DNA of 64,000 nucleotides from contig CAJQSP010000003.1 in the NCBI GenBank assembly GCA_905614375.1, positions 6,340-70,339 on the forward strand. Reading direction: 5' to 3'. Source of the stretch: an uncultured Dehalococcoidales bacterium (GTDB lineage Bacteria; Chloroflexota; Dehalococcoidia; UBA1151; UBA1328). The translations under genes were made by a program, and so were the position numbers. This document shows positions 54,881 to 61,429 of this stretch, piece by piece. The notes under the pieces are model-generated. The model was not told the origin of the DNA, searched no databases, and worked only from the letters and a program-made list of their open reading frames with translations. Within the stretch, counting starts at the first letter, position 1. Each line of letters begins with the position of its first letter.

Positions 54881-55555
54881 TTATGACTTGCTGTTAGATG
54901 AACTTGAAGCTGAAGACTCGCCTTGAACTTCTTTGATGCGGCGCCAAACGATCCAAATTGCGATTACCGAGATTGAGCCGATAATCGGAATATCGAACGG
55001 CTTCGAGACGTCTCGAATCGAATCGTAGTTCTCACCAAGCAGGAATCCACCCCATGCTAGACCGACTGTCCAGGGTAGGGCGCCTATAAACGTGAAAATG
55101 GCGAATCGGGTCACGTTCATTCTGGCGATTCCGGCAGGTATCGAGATGAATCCTCGAACGCCAGGAATCATTCTCGCGACGAACACAGTGAGCTCTCCTC
55201 GAGTTTGGAACCACCGATCAGCTCGCTCAAGGTCTTTCTGGGTGATTAGGACGTACTTGCCGTACTTCTCGATGAAAGGACGCCCTCCCGCACGCGCTAC
55301 GTAATATTCGGCTAGTGATCCGATCAAGCTTCCGACTGCTCCCCAGAAACCTGCAAGGAATACGTAGGTGATTCCGTGACCGCGGTCTAGGACGAGTCGC
55401 CAGCCCGCCATCGGCATGATCACTTCGCTTGGTAGGGGAATGGCTGTGCTTTCGATCGACATCAAGACGACAACTCCAAACCATCCCATGAAGTCGTACA
55501 CGTCAGTGGAGAACGTCAGAACCAATGTCTCGAGCGCGTGAATGAGTTCGGTCAT
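54881..55555 (-). CDS. DedA/SNARE-associated family membrane protein
   Basis: 224 residues from ATG 55553-55555. Seen: IESTAIPLPSEVIMPMAG (the E-x3-P-x-P-x-E-x3-P motif of DedA), GAVGSLIGSLAEYYVARAGGRP, and FVARMIPGVRGFISIPAGIARMN (R-x-x-P-x-x-R) followed by FTFIGALPWTVGLAWGGFLLG. Ends with a TM and a Ser-rich tail. DedA proteins flip lipids/undecaprenyl phosphate at the inner membrane. The frame is open to 55660, but those residues lack the DedA features and the ATG starts MTELIHALETL, usual for the family. Downstream of fdhA's promoter side. Confidence 0.88.
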   Translation of the reverse strand: MTELIHALETLVLTFSTDVYDFMGWFGVVVLMSIESTAIPLPSEVIMPMAGWRLVLDRGHGITYVFLAGFWGAVGSLIGSLAEYYVARAGGRPFIEKYGKYVLITQKDLERADRWFQTRGELTVFVARMIPGVRGFISIPAGIARMNVTRFAIFTFIGALPWTVGLAWGGFLLGENYDSIRDVSKPFDIPIIGSISVIAIWIVWRRIKEVQGESSASSSSNSKS

Positions 55556-55764
55556 CGGATCTATGGGAGTTTCTCCAAAAGGTATCTGAAGGCAGAAGGG
55601 CAGAAGTACTGAGCCGTAGGAGTAGCCGCACTTTAATGTGACACCGTGCTCTCGAAGCAATATTCGTAATTCTAACAGCGCTCCTGTTTTATTAACGACT
55701 GAATTCTTTACCAGCAGCCCGCACTGGCTTGAAGTCTGTTTTGAACTGGAAGGTCGACGGAGAC

Positions 55765-55849
55765 GTCGCTCGGTTAGGAATCATGGGGAATTCCTCAAGT
55801 AAAGCCCTCGTAATGGGCGGTACGCGAGTCTTTACCGAGCGACTTGAGG
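55765..55849. ncRNA. Candidate structured RNA (riboswitch- or sRNA-like)
   Basis: GTCGCTCGGT (55765-55774) is a perfect 10-bp complement of ACCGAGCGAC (55834-55843). CCTCAAGT (55793-55800) is a perfect 8-bp complement of ACTTGAGG (55842-55849). The two right arms overlap by 2 bases and the pairs cross, so they are alternatives or a pseudoknot. Between them TAAAG/CTTTA plus CTCGTA/TACG-CGAG form a nested hairpin (55800-55834). Such an arrangement suggests an RNA switch, but the transcribed strand and any ligand are unknown. Confidence 0.35.
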
Positions 55850-55867
55850 TTTGAGCGCTTGCTGACT

Positions 55868-56012
55868 GACACGACTACGTGTCCAGAGCATCTGCCATGT
55901 GGCATTCAATGCGCATGCAATGCAGTGTTGAATGACAGTCGTTAGTTGTATTTGTGCGTAATAACACCACCTGAGACGCATGCGTGATGTAACTAGTGTG
56001 CGCTTTACGCAC
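55868..56012. repeat. Cluster of short palindromes
   Basis: GACACG-ACTA-CGTGTC (55868-55883), TGCCA-TG-TGGCA (55893-55904), ATTCAA...TTGAAT around 55905-55933, ACGCATGCGT (55976-55985) and GTGCG-CTTTA-CGCAC (55998-56012). Five palindromes in about 145 bases is far denser than elsewhere in the window. It may be a multi-operator or a structured RNA continuing from the preceding element. Confidence 0.55.
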
Positions 56013-56034
56013 CAACTACTATCAAGAACAGAAC

Positions 56035-56091
56035 ATACTTATATAATCGTATAAAAATAATGAATGTTCCTAATTAGTTTTATATAAGTAT
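56035..56091. repeat. AT-rich 12-bp inverted repeat
   Basis: ATACTTATATAA (56035-56046) and TTATATAAGTAT (56080-56091) are perfect complements 33 bases apart; nested inside and beside them GAACAT (56031-56036) pairs with ATGTTC (56064-56069). The DNA is nearly all A/T. It lies just upstream of a promoter that would serve the small HTH protein, so autoregulation is possible. Confidence 0.6.
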
Positions 56092-56124
56092 AAAACAAGT
56101 CATAAATAAAAAAGGAACAAGTTC

Positions 56125-56154
56125 TTGACTGGTCTGGGTTTATTTTTGTAGTCT
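56125..56154 (+). promoter_or_regulatory. Sigma-70-type promoter candidate for the HTH gene
   Basis: TTGACT (56125-56130) and TAGTCT (56149-56154) are 18 bases apart, giving transcription from about 56161 and a leader of about 140 bases. The -35 is near consensus, the -10 is modest. Confidence 0.45.
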
Positions 56155-56303
56155 GTAACGGCGTTGTTTGCGATAGTTAAAGTCAAATTGTTTTCGGTAT
56201 CAGGTCTGAAAACGCTTGTAATCCGTCGCCAATTCATACGGTGTTTGGATCGTCAGGTAACTACATTCAAGTCAGATACTGGACTGAACTACAGGGGAGA
56301 AGA

Positions 56304-56534
56304 ATGCAAGGGTCAAAAACTAAGAAAATGGTTCTCGCTGAACGGAAGCTGAGGCGTCCTCTTGAGCGTGCATTGCCTGAAATGGTGAATGAGGTCGGCC
56401 TCACCGGCGCTGCGAAACGCATTGGGGTCAGTAAAGCCACGTTGAGCTATTGGCTACTGAAATTGGGTATCGAAATCCGCCGGGTCGCTCTTGCTCCCGG
56501 TGAAGAAATCGAGATCAGGCGCATCTCTGGATGA
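56304..56534 (+). CDS. Small helix-turn-helix DNA-binding protein
   Basis: 76 residues from ATG 56304, with GGGGAG at 56294-56299 five bases ahead (frame open to 56241 but without a ribosome site there). Basic N-terminus (KTKKMVLAERKLRRP), then the helix-turn-helix TGAAKRIGVSKATLSYW, and a short beta-like tail ending EIEIRRISG. The Fis/Resolvase-type HTH pattern 'G-x-x-x-A-A-x-x-x-G-V-S-x-x-T-L-x-Y-W' is clear. It is small enough to be a dimerising repressor; the palindromes upstream are natural candidate operators (inference). Confidence 0.7.
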   Translation: MQGSKTKKMVLAERKLRRPLERALPEMVNEVGLTGAAKRIGVSKATLSYWLLKLGIEIRRVALAPGEEIEIRRISG

Positions 56535-56691
56535 TGAACCGAATTCGCTATTTGTTCTTATCAAATTCAGCCTGGAATTCTCTCCAGTTGTAGATTGACC
56601 CTGTTTAGGGCTGTTGCTAACGTGGATTGACGAATGATTTTTCCGGCTGATTTTCATTACTAACAAGTCAGCTCAATCAAAGGAGGGAACA

Positions 56692-57156
56692 GTGCCGGGC
56701 AAACGCGTATATCTAATGTTAGTGGCTTCGATTGCAACTCTTTTTGTGATCTCAGCATGCTCTGAACAGGTAATTCCTACTCAAGAGCCAGTTGAATTCC
56801 AGCCAACAGCGGCTGGAGAGATCGATCGACCTGACAGTTCGGGTGAAGACGACGAGCCAGTCGTTGAAGCTCCTGTGACAGGTGCTGGTGATGCCGACGC
56901 AGGTCGAAACCTGTTCGTGAGCTGTAGTGCCTGCCACGCAACCGATGACAAGAAGGTTGTTGGTCCTGGTCTCGGCGGAGTTTACGCACGAGCAGGGGAT
57001 CGAACGTCGCTCGACGCAGACGCCTACATTAAACAGTCAATTCGAGAGCCTAATGCTTTCGTTGTTGACAGCTTCTCTCCACTCATGCCATCGTTCGATT
57101 ACCTCAGCGAATCCGATGTCTTGAACTTGATTGCCTACTTGAAGACTCTCGACTAA
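56692..57156 (+). CDS. Lipoprotein c-type cytochrome
   Basis: 154 residues, GTG start with AGGAGG ahead. Signal peptide with lipobox LFVISACSEQ (lipid-modified Cys near residue 23), a flexible acidic linker to residue about 65, then a class I cytochrome domain: haem motif CSACH near residue 80 (CxxCH), GPGLGGVYARAG, and the axial Met in SPLMPSFDYLSES near residue 137, ending LNLIAYLKTLD. A single-haem electron carrier anchored outside the membrane. Downstream is a strong terminator, so it is expressed alone. Confidence 0.9.
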   Translation: MPGKRVYLMLVASIATLFVISACSEQVIPTQEPVEFQPTAAGEIDRPDSSGEDDEPVVEAPVTGAGDADAGRNLFVSCSACHATDDKKVVGPGLGGVYARAGDRTSLDADAYIKQSIREPNAFVVDSFSPLMPSFDYLSESDVLNLIAYLKTLD

Positions 57157-57183
57157 CCAGTCGAAGCCTATCTTTATAATTGA

Positions 57184-57213
57184 AAACGCCCCGAGATTTA
57201 CTCGGGGCGTTTT
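57184..57213 (+). terminator. Rho-independent terminator after cytochrome c
   Basis: AAACGCCCCGAG (57184-57195) pairs with CTCGGGGCGTTT (57201-57212) around ATTTA and more Ts follow. Confidence 0.93.
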
Positions 57214-57268
57214 TGCGTTGACGATCCTGCCGTTTTCTTGAATTGCGCGGCAGTTGGTTTATAGGCGG

Positions 57269-58027
57269 CTACGACCAAGTGGCTCCTGCGATTGAGGCGG
57301 CCTGATACCCGGCACCGAAGCCGTTATCGATGTTTACGACCGATACACCAGGCGCACACGAGTTCATCATGGCTAAGAGTGCTGCAACTCCACCGAGGCT
57401 GACGCCGTAGCCAACGGAGGTCGGTAGGGCGATCACAGGTGCTTTGACGAGTCCACCAACAACGCTAGGCAGTGCGCCTTCCATTCCAGCGACCACAATC
57501 ACCACTCGAGCGTTGCTTAGTTCGTCGATCCGCCCTGAAAGTCTATGAAGGCCAGCAACACCGACATCGGTGATCATTTTTACGTCGCAGCCCATGAGCG
57601 AAGCCGTCAGAACCGCTTCACGCGCTATAGGTAAATCGGATGTTCCTGCTGCGACAACGACTACGCCTTTGAGCAGATCTTTTTTATTTCGTCGATCTGC
57701 CCAAATTGCCCGTGGCCCCTCTTCCCAAACGGCATCAGGTACGGCTTTTTGAAATAATGCGAACGCTTCTTCCGAAGATTTAGTGACTAAAACGACATCG
57801 GAATTTGTATAGATTTTCTCGGCTATTGCCGCAGTGTCTTTTGGTGTTTTACTTAGTCCATATACAACTTCAGGAAAGCCGGTTCTTTCACCACGATCAT
57901 GGTCTATGTTAGCGAAATCTAGGTCGGAAGTGGGCGCCGTTAGGCTCAGTTCGGAGGTGGCTCGTTCTGCCGACATTTTGCCGTCGGCTACCAGTTGCAT
58001 GATTTCGCTGATTTGAGATTTATTCAT
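57269..58027 (-). CDS. larB: LarB, nickel-pincer cofactor biosynthesis (AIR-carboxylase-like)
   Basis: 252 residues. LarB carboxylates and hydrolyses nicotinic acid adenine dinucleotide in the first step of nickel-pincer cofactor synthesis. Seen: DRGERTGFPEVVYG near residue 44, VVVVAAGTSDLPIAREA near residue 122, GVAGLHRLSGRID near residue 157, VVAGMEGALPSVVGGLV near residue 177, LPTSVGYGVSLGG and VVNIDNGFGAGYQA near residue 235. This order is specific to LarB as opposed to PurE. larC, larE and a LarA-type racemase are not in the window. Convergent with the cytochrome gene. Confidence 0.9.
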   Translation of the reverse strand: MNKSQISEIMQLVADGKMSAERATSELSLTAPTSDLDFANIDHDRGERTGFPEVVYGLSKTPKDTAAIAEKIYTNSDVVLVTKSSEEAFALFQKAVPDAVWEEGPRAIWADRRNKKDLLKGVVVVAAGTSDLPIAREAVLTASLMGCDVKMITDVGVAGLHRLSGRIDELSNARVVIVVAGMEGALPSVVGGLVKAPVIALPTSVGYGVSLGGVAALLAMMNSCAPGVSVVNIDNGFGAGYQAASIAGATWS

Positions 58028-58096
58028 GGACGATCGAGCAGTTGTCGGATAGTGAACTGTTTAGAGAGCCGTTGAGTATTTGCGTTACGCATCTTA

Positions 58097-58136
58097 TCTG
58101 GGCGGGAACTTACATGTCTGGGCGGGAACTTACATG
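58097..58136 (+). repeat. Perfect 20-bp tandem repeat upstream of dnaN
   Basis: TCTGGGCGGGAACTTACATG is at 58097-58116 and again at 58117-58136 with no spacer and no mismatch, about 70 bases before the dnaN promoter candidate. It may be a recent slip duplication or a two-site operator. Confidence 0.9.
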
Positions 58137-58207
58137 AAATGTCTCACAAACCACGCCACGCTAAATTGCCAACCCTTGTGGTCGTACCTATACTTCGAGC
58201 GCCTATA

Positions 58208-58237
58208 TTGTGGAATTATGTGTGCGCGAACTATGAT
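58208..58237 (+). promoter_or_regulatory. Sigma-70-type promoter candidate for dnaN
   Basis: TTGTGG (58208-58213) and TATGAT (58232-58237) are 18 bases apart; transcription near 58244 would give a very short leader to AGAGGA (58245-58250) and ATG 58256. Confidence 0.5.
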
Positions 58238-58255
58238 AACGACAAGAGGATTAGC

Positions 58256-59422
58256 ATGCAGGTAACTTGCCTTCGAGAAAATCTAAGCCGTGGATTAGCA
58301 AATGTCAGCCGGGCCGTAGCGTCCAGAGCTACGTTGCCTGTAACTCAAAATGTGCTTCTTGAAGGTGACAACGGTCAACTCAAACTGACCGCGACGAACA
58401 CCGAGATATCCATTAGTACGTGGATCTTTGCGCAGATCGAAGGCGAGGGGAGCATCACTGTTCCCGCCAGAATGTTGACCGACTTTGTGAACTCACTCCC
58501 CGGGCAGGAAGTAAAAATCGATTTCCAGAACAACCCGGTAGGCGTAATCGTCACTTGCGATAAGTTCAATGGCACTATAAATGGCATAGCGGCTGAAGAA
58601 TTCCCACCGATTCCTACAGTTGATGGCGGATCTTCGGTGACAATTCCTGCAGACACATTCCGTGGAGCGCTTGAGCGAGTCGTATTTGCTGCTGCTACTG
58701 ATGATTCTCGTCCCGTTCTAACTGGTGTGAAGGTTGAACTAGCAGACGATTCGTTCACGTTAGCTGCGGCCGACGGATTCCGCCTTGCAGTTGAGAGCGG
58801 GAAGCTCGGAACTTCCGTTGAAACTGAAGTTGGCGTGATCGTTCCTGCCAAAACTCTTGCCGAGGTTGCACGATTGCTAGGCGAGGGATCTTCAAGCGTG
58901 GAGTTGTCCATTGATGCCAACGGCCGATCTGCCAAGTTCCGTTTGGATACCTCTGAAACAGCTACTAACTCTGGCGTGAGCGCGGTAGAAGTAGTGACTG
59001 CGCTGGTGCAGGGCACCTTCCCTGACTACGAAAAGCTGATTCCGACTAGCTACGGCACCAAAGCGACTGTTGATCTTTCAAGCATGGTTCAGGCGACACG
59101 TGCAGCTTCGATTTTCGCCAGAGATGGAAGCGGAATCATCAGGGTCATCGTAAGTCCGGGTGAAGACGATGGTGGAGGAGCAGTGAAGATCATCTCACGA
59201 GCAGAAGAAGTTGGTTCAAACGAGAACGAACTCGACGCAAAGGTAGAGGGGGATGAAACTAAGGTTGCGTTCAATAGTAAGTTCCTAATGGACGTTCTGA
59301 ACGTGATGAACGGCGATGACGTCGATTTGGAAACCACTACTCCATCGAGTCCCGGAGTATTCAGGTCTGAGAAGCATGAAGGCTACACGCACGTCGTGAT
59401 GCCAATGTTTGTTCAATGGTGA
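58256..59422 (+). CDS. dnaN: DNA polymerase III beta subunit (sliding clamp)
   Basis: 388 residues. Ring-shaped dimer holding the replicative polymerase on DNA. Three similar domains (about residues 1-120, 121-250, 251-388). Seen: MQVTCLRENLSRGLANVSRAVASR at the start in two parts, ATNTEISIS, FAAATDDSRPVLTGV (domain-2 start), LAAADGFRLAV (groove that binds the clamp motif), IFARDGSGIIRV, FNSKFLMDVL, and the end HVVMPMFVQW. I chose ATG 58256 because AGAGGA lies 5 bases ahead; the frame is open to 58139, which would add 39 non-homologous residues. dnaA is not next to it. Confidence 0.93.
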   Translation: MQVTCLRENLSRGLANVSRAVASRATLPVTQNVLLEGDNGQLKLTATNTEISISTWIFAQIEGEGSITVPARMLTDFVNSLPGQEVKIDFQNNPVGVIVTCDKFNGTINGIAAEEFPPIPTVDGGSSVTIPADTFRGALERVVFAAATDDSRPVLTGVKVELADDSFTLAAADGFRLAVESGKLGTSVETEVGVIVPAKTLAEVARLLGEGSSSVELSIDANGRSAKFRLDTSETATNSGVSAVEVVTALVQGTFPDYEKLIPTSYGTKATVDLSSMVQATRAASIFARDGSGIIRVIVSPGEDDGGGAVKIISRAEEVGSNENELDAKVEGDETKVAFNSKFLMDVLNVMNGDDVDLETTTPSSPGVFRSEKHEGYTHVVMPMFVQW

Positions 59423-59464
59423 TCTGAGTAGTGGGAACCAGCGGTTGTTAACCTAAGGTTTTGT

Positions 59465-59520
59465 TGAGCATCGGACTTTTAATCCGCAGGTCTTGGGTTC
59501 GATCCCCACAAGGCCCACCA
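59465..59520 (+). repeat. tRNA-Lys(TTT) 3' half, left copy (att-like)
   Basis: From GAGCATCGGA to the encoded CCA: the anticodon arm CGGA-CTTTTAA-TCCG, the T-arm (T-stem TTGGG/CCCAC with one T-C mismatch) and ACCA end. The 5' half (59431-59464) is not tRNA-like, so it is not a working gene. It begins 42 bases after the dnaN stop. The right copy is at 61247. Confidence 0.8.
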
Positions 59521-59719
59521 AACTCGCACCACTCTCAGTGACTTGCGTGCTTTTTCTTCGCGATTTCCTGATCCTGCTGCAAACCTGCTCGAACCATGAA
59601 AAATCGACGGAAGAAATTAGCGATCTGGGCGGAGTACACGCGGTGCGCTGACACTCTTGGTATGGTCATCAAGCCGCCTAATGCGTATGTTGGCTGAAGA
59701 ATCGAAAGAACAGGCACCG

Positions 59720-61180
59720 ATGAGCGATATGACCCTCAACTACCATCTCATGCATCCCGGCGGCGACAGTGGTCCCGGTGACCCCAATGCTGCCTTCTAT
59801 CTCGATGGTGTCTATCACCTGCATTACATTCTTGCCCACCTGTGGAAGGACGAGCGGTCCTATTCCTTCATCCATGTCACCAGCACGGACATGCTCCATT
59901 GGACATGGCAGACAACCAAGCTGCAGCCTTCTTTCACTGGCCACGGCATGTTCAGCGGCACAGGCTTTATCACCAAAGAGGGAAAGCCAGCTGCCATCTA
60001 CGCGGGGCTATCGGAGCCGAGAAACACATTCATTGCCATTGCCAAAGACAACGACCTGGACAGTTGGGAGAAGCCGTGGCCTGTGCAGCCAAAGGGCGGA
60101 CCCGATGGGAAAGACATGAGTCTGCTGGGGGACCCTGATTGCTTCCGTATCGGCGAAACCTATTACGCCTTCTCAGCGCCGGACGGCGTGTTGTTGTGCA
60201 AGTCCACCGATCTCATCAACTGGACGTACGTCGGCCCTTTCATGCAGCACGAAATGCCGGACGTCGCGCTTGGCGAAGACATCTCCTGCGCGAACTTCTT
60301 TCAGCTTGGCAACAAATGGATGTTGCTGTGCATCAGCCACTCGCTCGGCTGCCGCTACTACATCGGTGATTGGGACGCAGAGGCCGAACAGTTCGTGCCG
60401 GAAGCGCACGGTCGCATGAACTTCCGCCGAGAGGGACAGGCAGTTTACGGTCTCGGACACCGCACCGATTTCTTCGCACCGGAAAGCGTTCTCACGCCGG
60501 ACGGGCGTCGTGTGATGTGGGCCTGGCTGCACTCCGCCGGACCGGACGCTGCATTATCACAGAAGACCATTCAGTCATTGCCGCGCGAGTTGAGCCTGTC
60601 TAACGACGGGACCCTGCGCATCCAACCGCTGCGCGAGATCGAAGGACTTCGACACGATTCAGTTTCACTTAGCAACATCGCTCTTTCAACGCCGATAACA
60701 CGGCTCCAAGGCCCTGTCCCACCTGCTTCGGGTGAAGCGCTCCAGCGAGTCGCTGAACTCGATAGTGACTCATGTGAAATCCGTATTGTCATCCCGCGCG
60801 AAGAAGGCTTGCGCAAACTCTTCGGCTTCGTCCTGTTCGCTGACGAAGAGGGGAATGGCTTGCCGATCATGCTGCGACCGGAAACGGGCACGCTGCGCGT
60901 CGGCACAATCGAAGCGCCCTTCGCTGTTGCCGATCTTCCCGAGGACGAGGACGTGGAGCTGCGGATCTTCATCGACAAATACCTCGTCGAGGTCTTTGCC
61001 AATTCGCGCCAGGCCGTGCTGGCAGCTCATATGGACTATGCCGGGAAGACCGGGCTCGACGCATTCACCGTCGGCGCCCCTACCACTATCAAGAGCCTGG
61101 ATATCTGGAAGTTGAAGCCGACAAATCAGGGCTTTCTCGAGGCCCGTGAGAACCGGATCTGGGAGCCCAGCACACAGTAA
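59720..61180 (+). CDS. GH32-like glycoside hydrolase (beta-fructosidase fold)
   Basis: About 486 residues: a five-bladed propeller (to about residue 330) and a C-terminal beta sandwich. Seen: DPNAAFYLDGVYHLHY with the nucleophile Asp near residue 22, HGMFSGTGFI (FSG), LGDPDCFRIG (RDP motif with Gly for Arg; Asp kept) near residue 145, and DISCANFFQLGNKWML where GH32 has W-E-C-P-x-F: the acid/base Glu is replaced by Ser. GH32 enzymes cut sucrose, levan or inulin. Activity on fructans is unsure because of these changes. Starts at 59681 or 59657 are possible. No signal peptide. GC-rich codon use points to transfer. Confidence 0.8.
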   Translation: MSDMTLNYHLMHPGGDSGPGDPNAAFYLDGVYHLHYILAHLWKDERSYSFIHVTSTDMLHWTWQTTKLQPSFTGHGMFSGTGFITKEGKPAAIYAGLSEPRNTFIAIAKDNDLDSWEKPWPVQPKGGPDGKDMSLLGDPDCFRIGETYYAFSAPDGVLLCKSTDLINWTYVGPFMQHEMPDVALGEDISCANFFQLGNKWMLLCISHSLGCRYYIGDWDAEAEQFVPEAHGRMNFRREGQAVYGLGHRTDFFAPESVLTPDGRRVMWAWLHSAGPDAALSQKTIQSLPRELSLSNDGTLRIQPLREIEGLRHDSVSLSNIALSTPITRLQGPVPPASGEALQRVAELDSDSCEIRIVIPREEGLRKLFGFVLFADEEGNGLPIMLRPETGTLRVGTIEAPFAVADLPEDEDVELRIFIDKYLVEVFANSRQAVLAAHMDYAGKTGLDAFTVGAPTTIKSLDIWKLKPTNQGFLEARENRIWEPSTQ

Positions 61181-61246
61181 TGACGAGAGGACAGCAACGA
61201 AGCGTTGCATAGCGACGCGGTAAACCGCTTAGGGGGCGCACGCTGC

Positions 61247-61290
61247 CTTTTAATCCGCAGGTCGTGGGTTCGATCCCCACAGGCCTACCA
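61247..61290 (+). repeat. tRNA-Lys(TTT) 3' part, right copy (att-like)
   Basis: CTTTTAATCCGCAGGTCGTGGGTT and on through CGATCCCCAC-AGGCC-T-ACCA. The T-arm is perfect (GTGGG/CCCAC), unlike in the left copy, but one acceptor base is missing. Upstream of 61247 there is no tRNA 5' half. The following AACTCG is also shared with the left copy. Confidence 0.8.
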
Positions 61291-61388
61291 AACTCGATCT
61301 TCAGTTAGCTGCTGTTGGGTTCAGCGTCGACCGCTGAATCGACATTCGAAACGGGGCCGCCAGTATAGGTGGATGTGGGACGTTCATC

Positions 61389-61409
61389 CCGATGTTCGTC
61401 CAATGGTGA
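61389..61409 (+). pseudogene. Echo of the dnaN 3' end
   Basis: The 21 bases encode PMFVQW-stop, like the end of dnaN at 59402-59422. Eighteen of 21 bases match and the three differences are all third codon positions (P, F, V), as in a diverged coding copy. Upstream in this frame the sequence (TFI, then non-DnaN residues) is not clearly dnaN. A fragment brought by exchange with a related genome is possible; chance cannot be excluded. Confidence 0.35.
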
Positions 61410-61429
61410 GATAATTCTCAACCCTAAAA

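Larger units (their letters stand above)
55556..56303. other. Long structured intergenic region
   Basis: No gene that I can support in 748 bases. Parts: 55765-55849 inverted repeats with mutually exclusive pairing; 55868-56012 a cluster of short palindromes; 56031-56115 AT-rich with a 12-bp inverted repeat; 56125-56154 a probable promoter; then a leader to the HTH gene. No DnaA-box set (TTATCCACA) was found, so an origin is not supported. Confidence 0.6.
59476..61296 (+). mobile_element. tRNA-Lys-bracketed genomic islet carrying a GH32-like gene
   Basis: Copies of about 50 bases (59476-59526 and 61247-61296), both reading CTTTTAATCCGCAGGTC..., through TTCGATCCCCACA and on to ACCAAACTCG, stand in direct orientation and enclose 1.7 kb. 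They differ at the T-stem base, one missing A and one acceptor base. The enclosed gene uses CGC/GGC/GCG codons unlike neighbours. No integrase is present. Direct repeats of a tRNA 3' end are the hallmark of tyrosine-recombinase integration. Confidence 0.7.

Noticed and set aside
55661..56300. Replication origin near dnaN
   Set aside because: AT-rich DNA and palindromes are present, but I found no set of DnaA boxes and dnaA is not adjacent.
59431..59520. Intact tRNA-Lys gene
   Set aside because: The 5' half does not form an acceptor stem or D-arm with the 3' half, and the T-stem has a mismatch.
59535..59717. Minus-strand 60-codon frame at the left edge of the islet, possible excisionase
   Set aside because: No HTH or recombinase motif, no ribosome site; it overlaps the upstream open part of the GH32-like frame.
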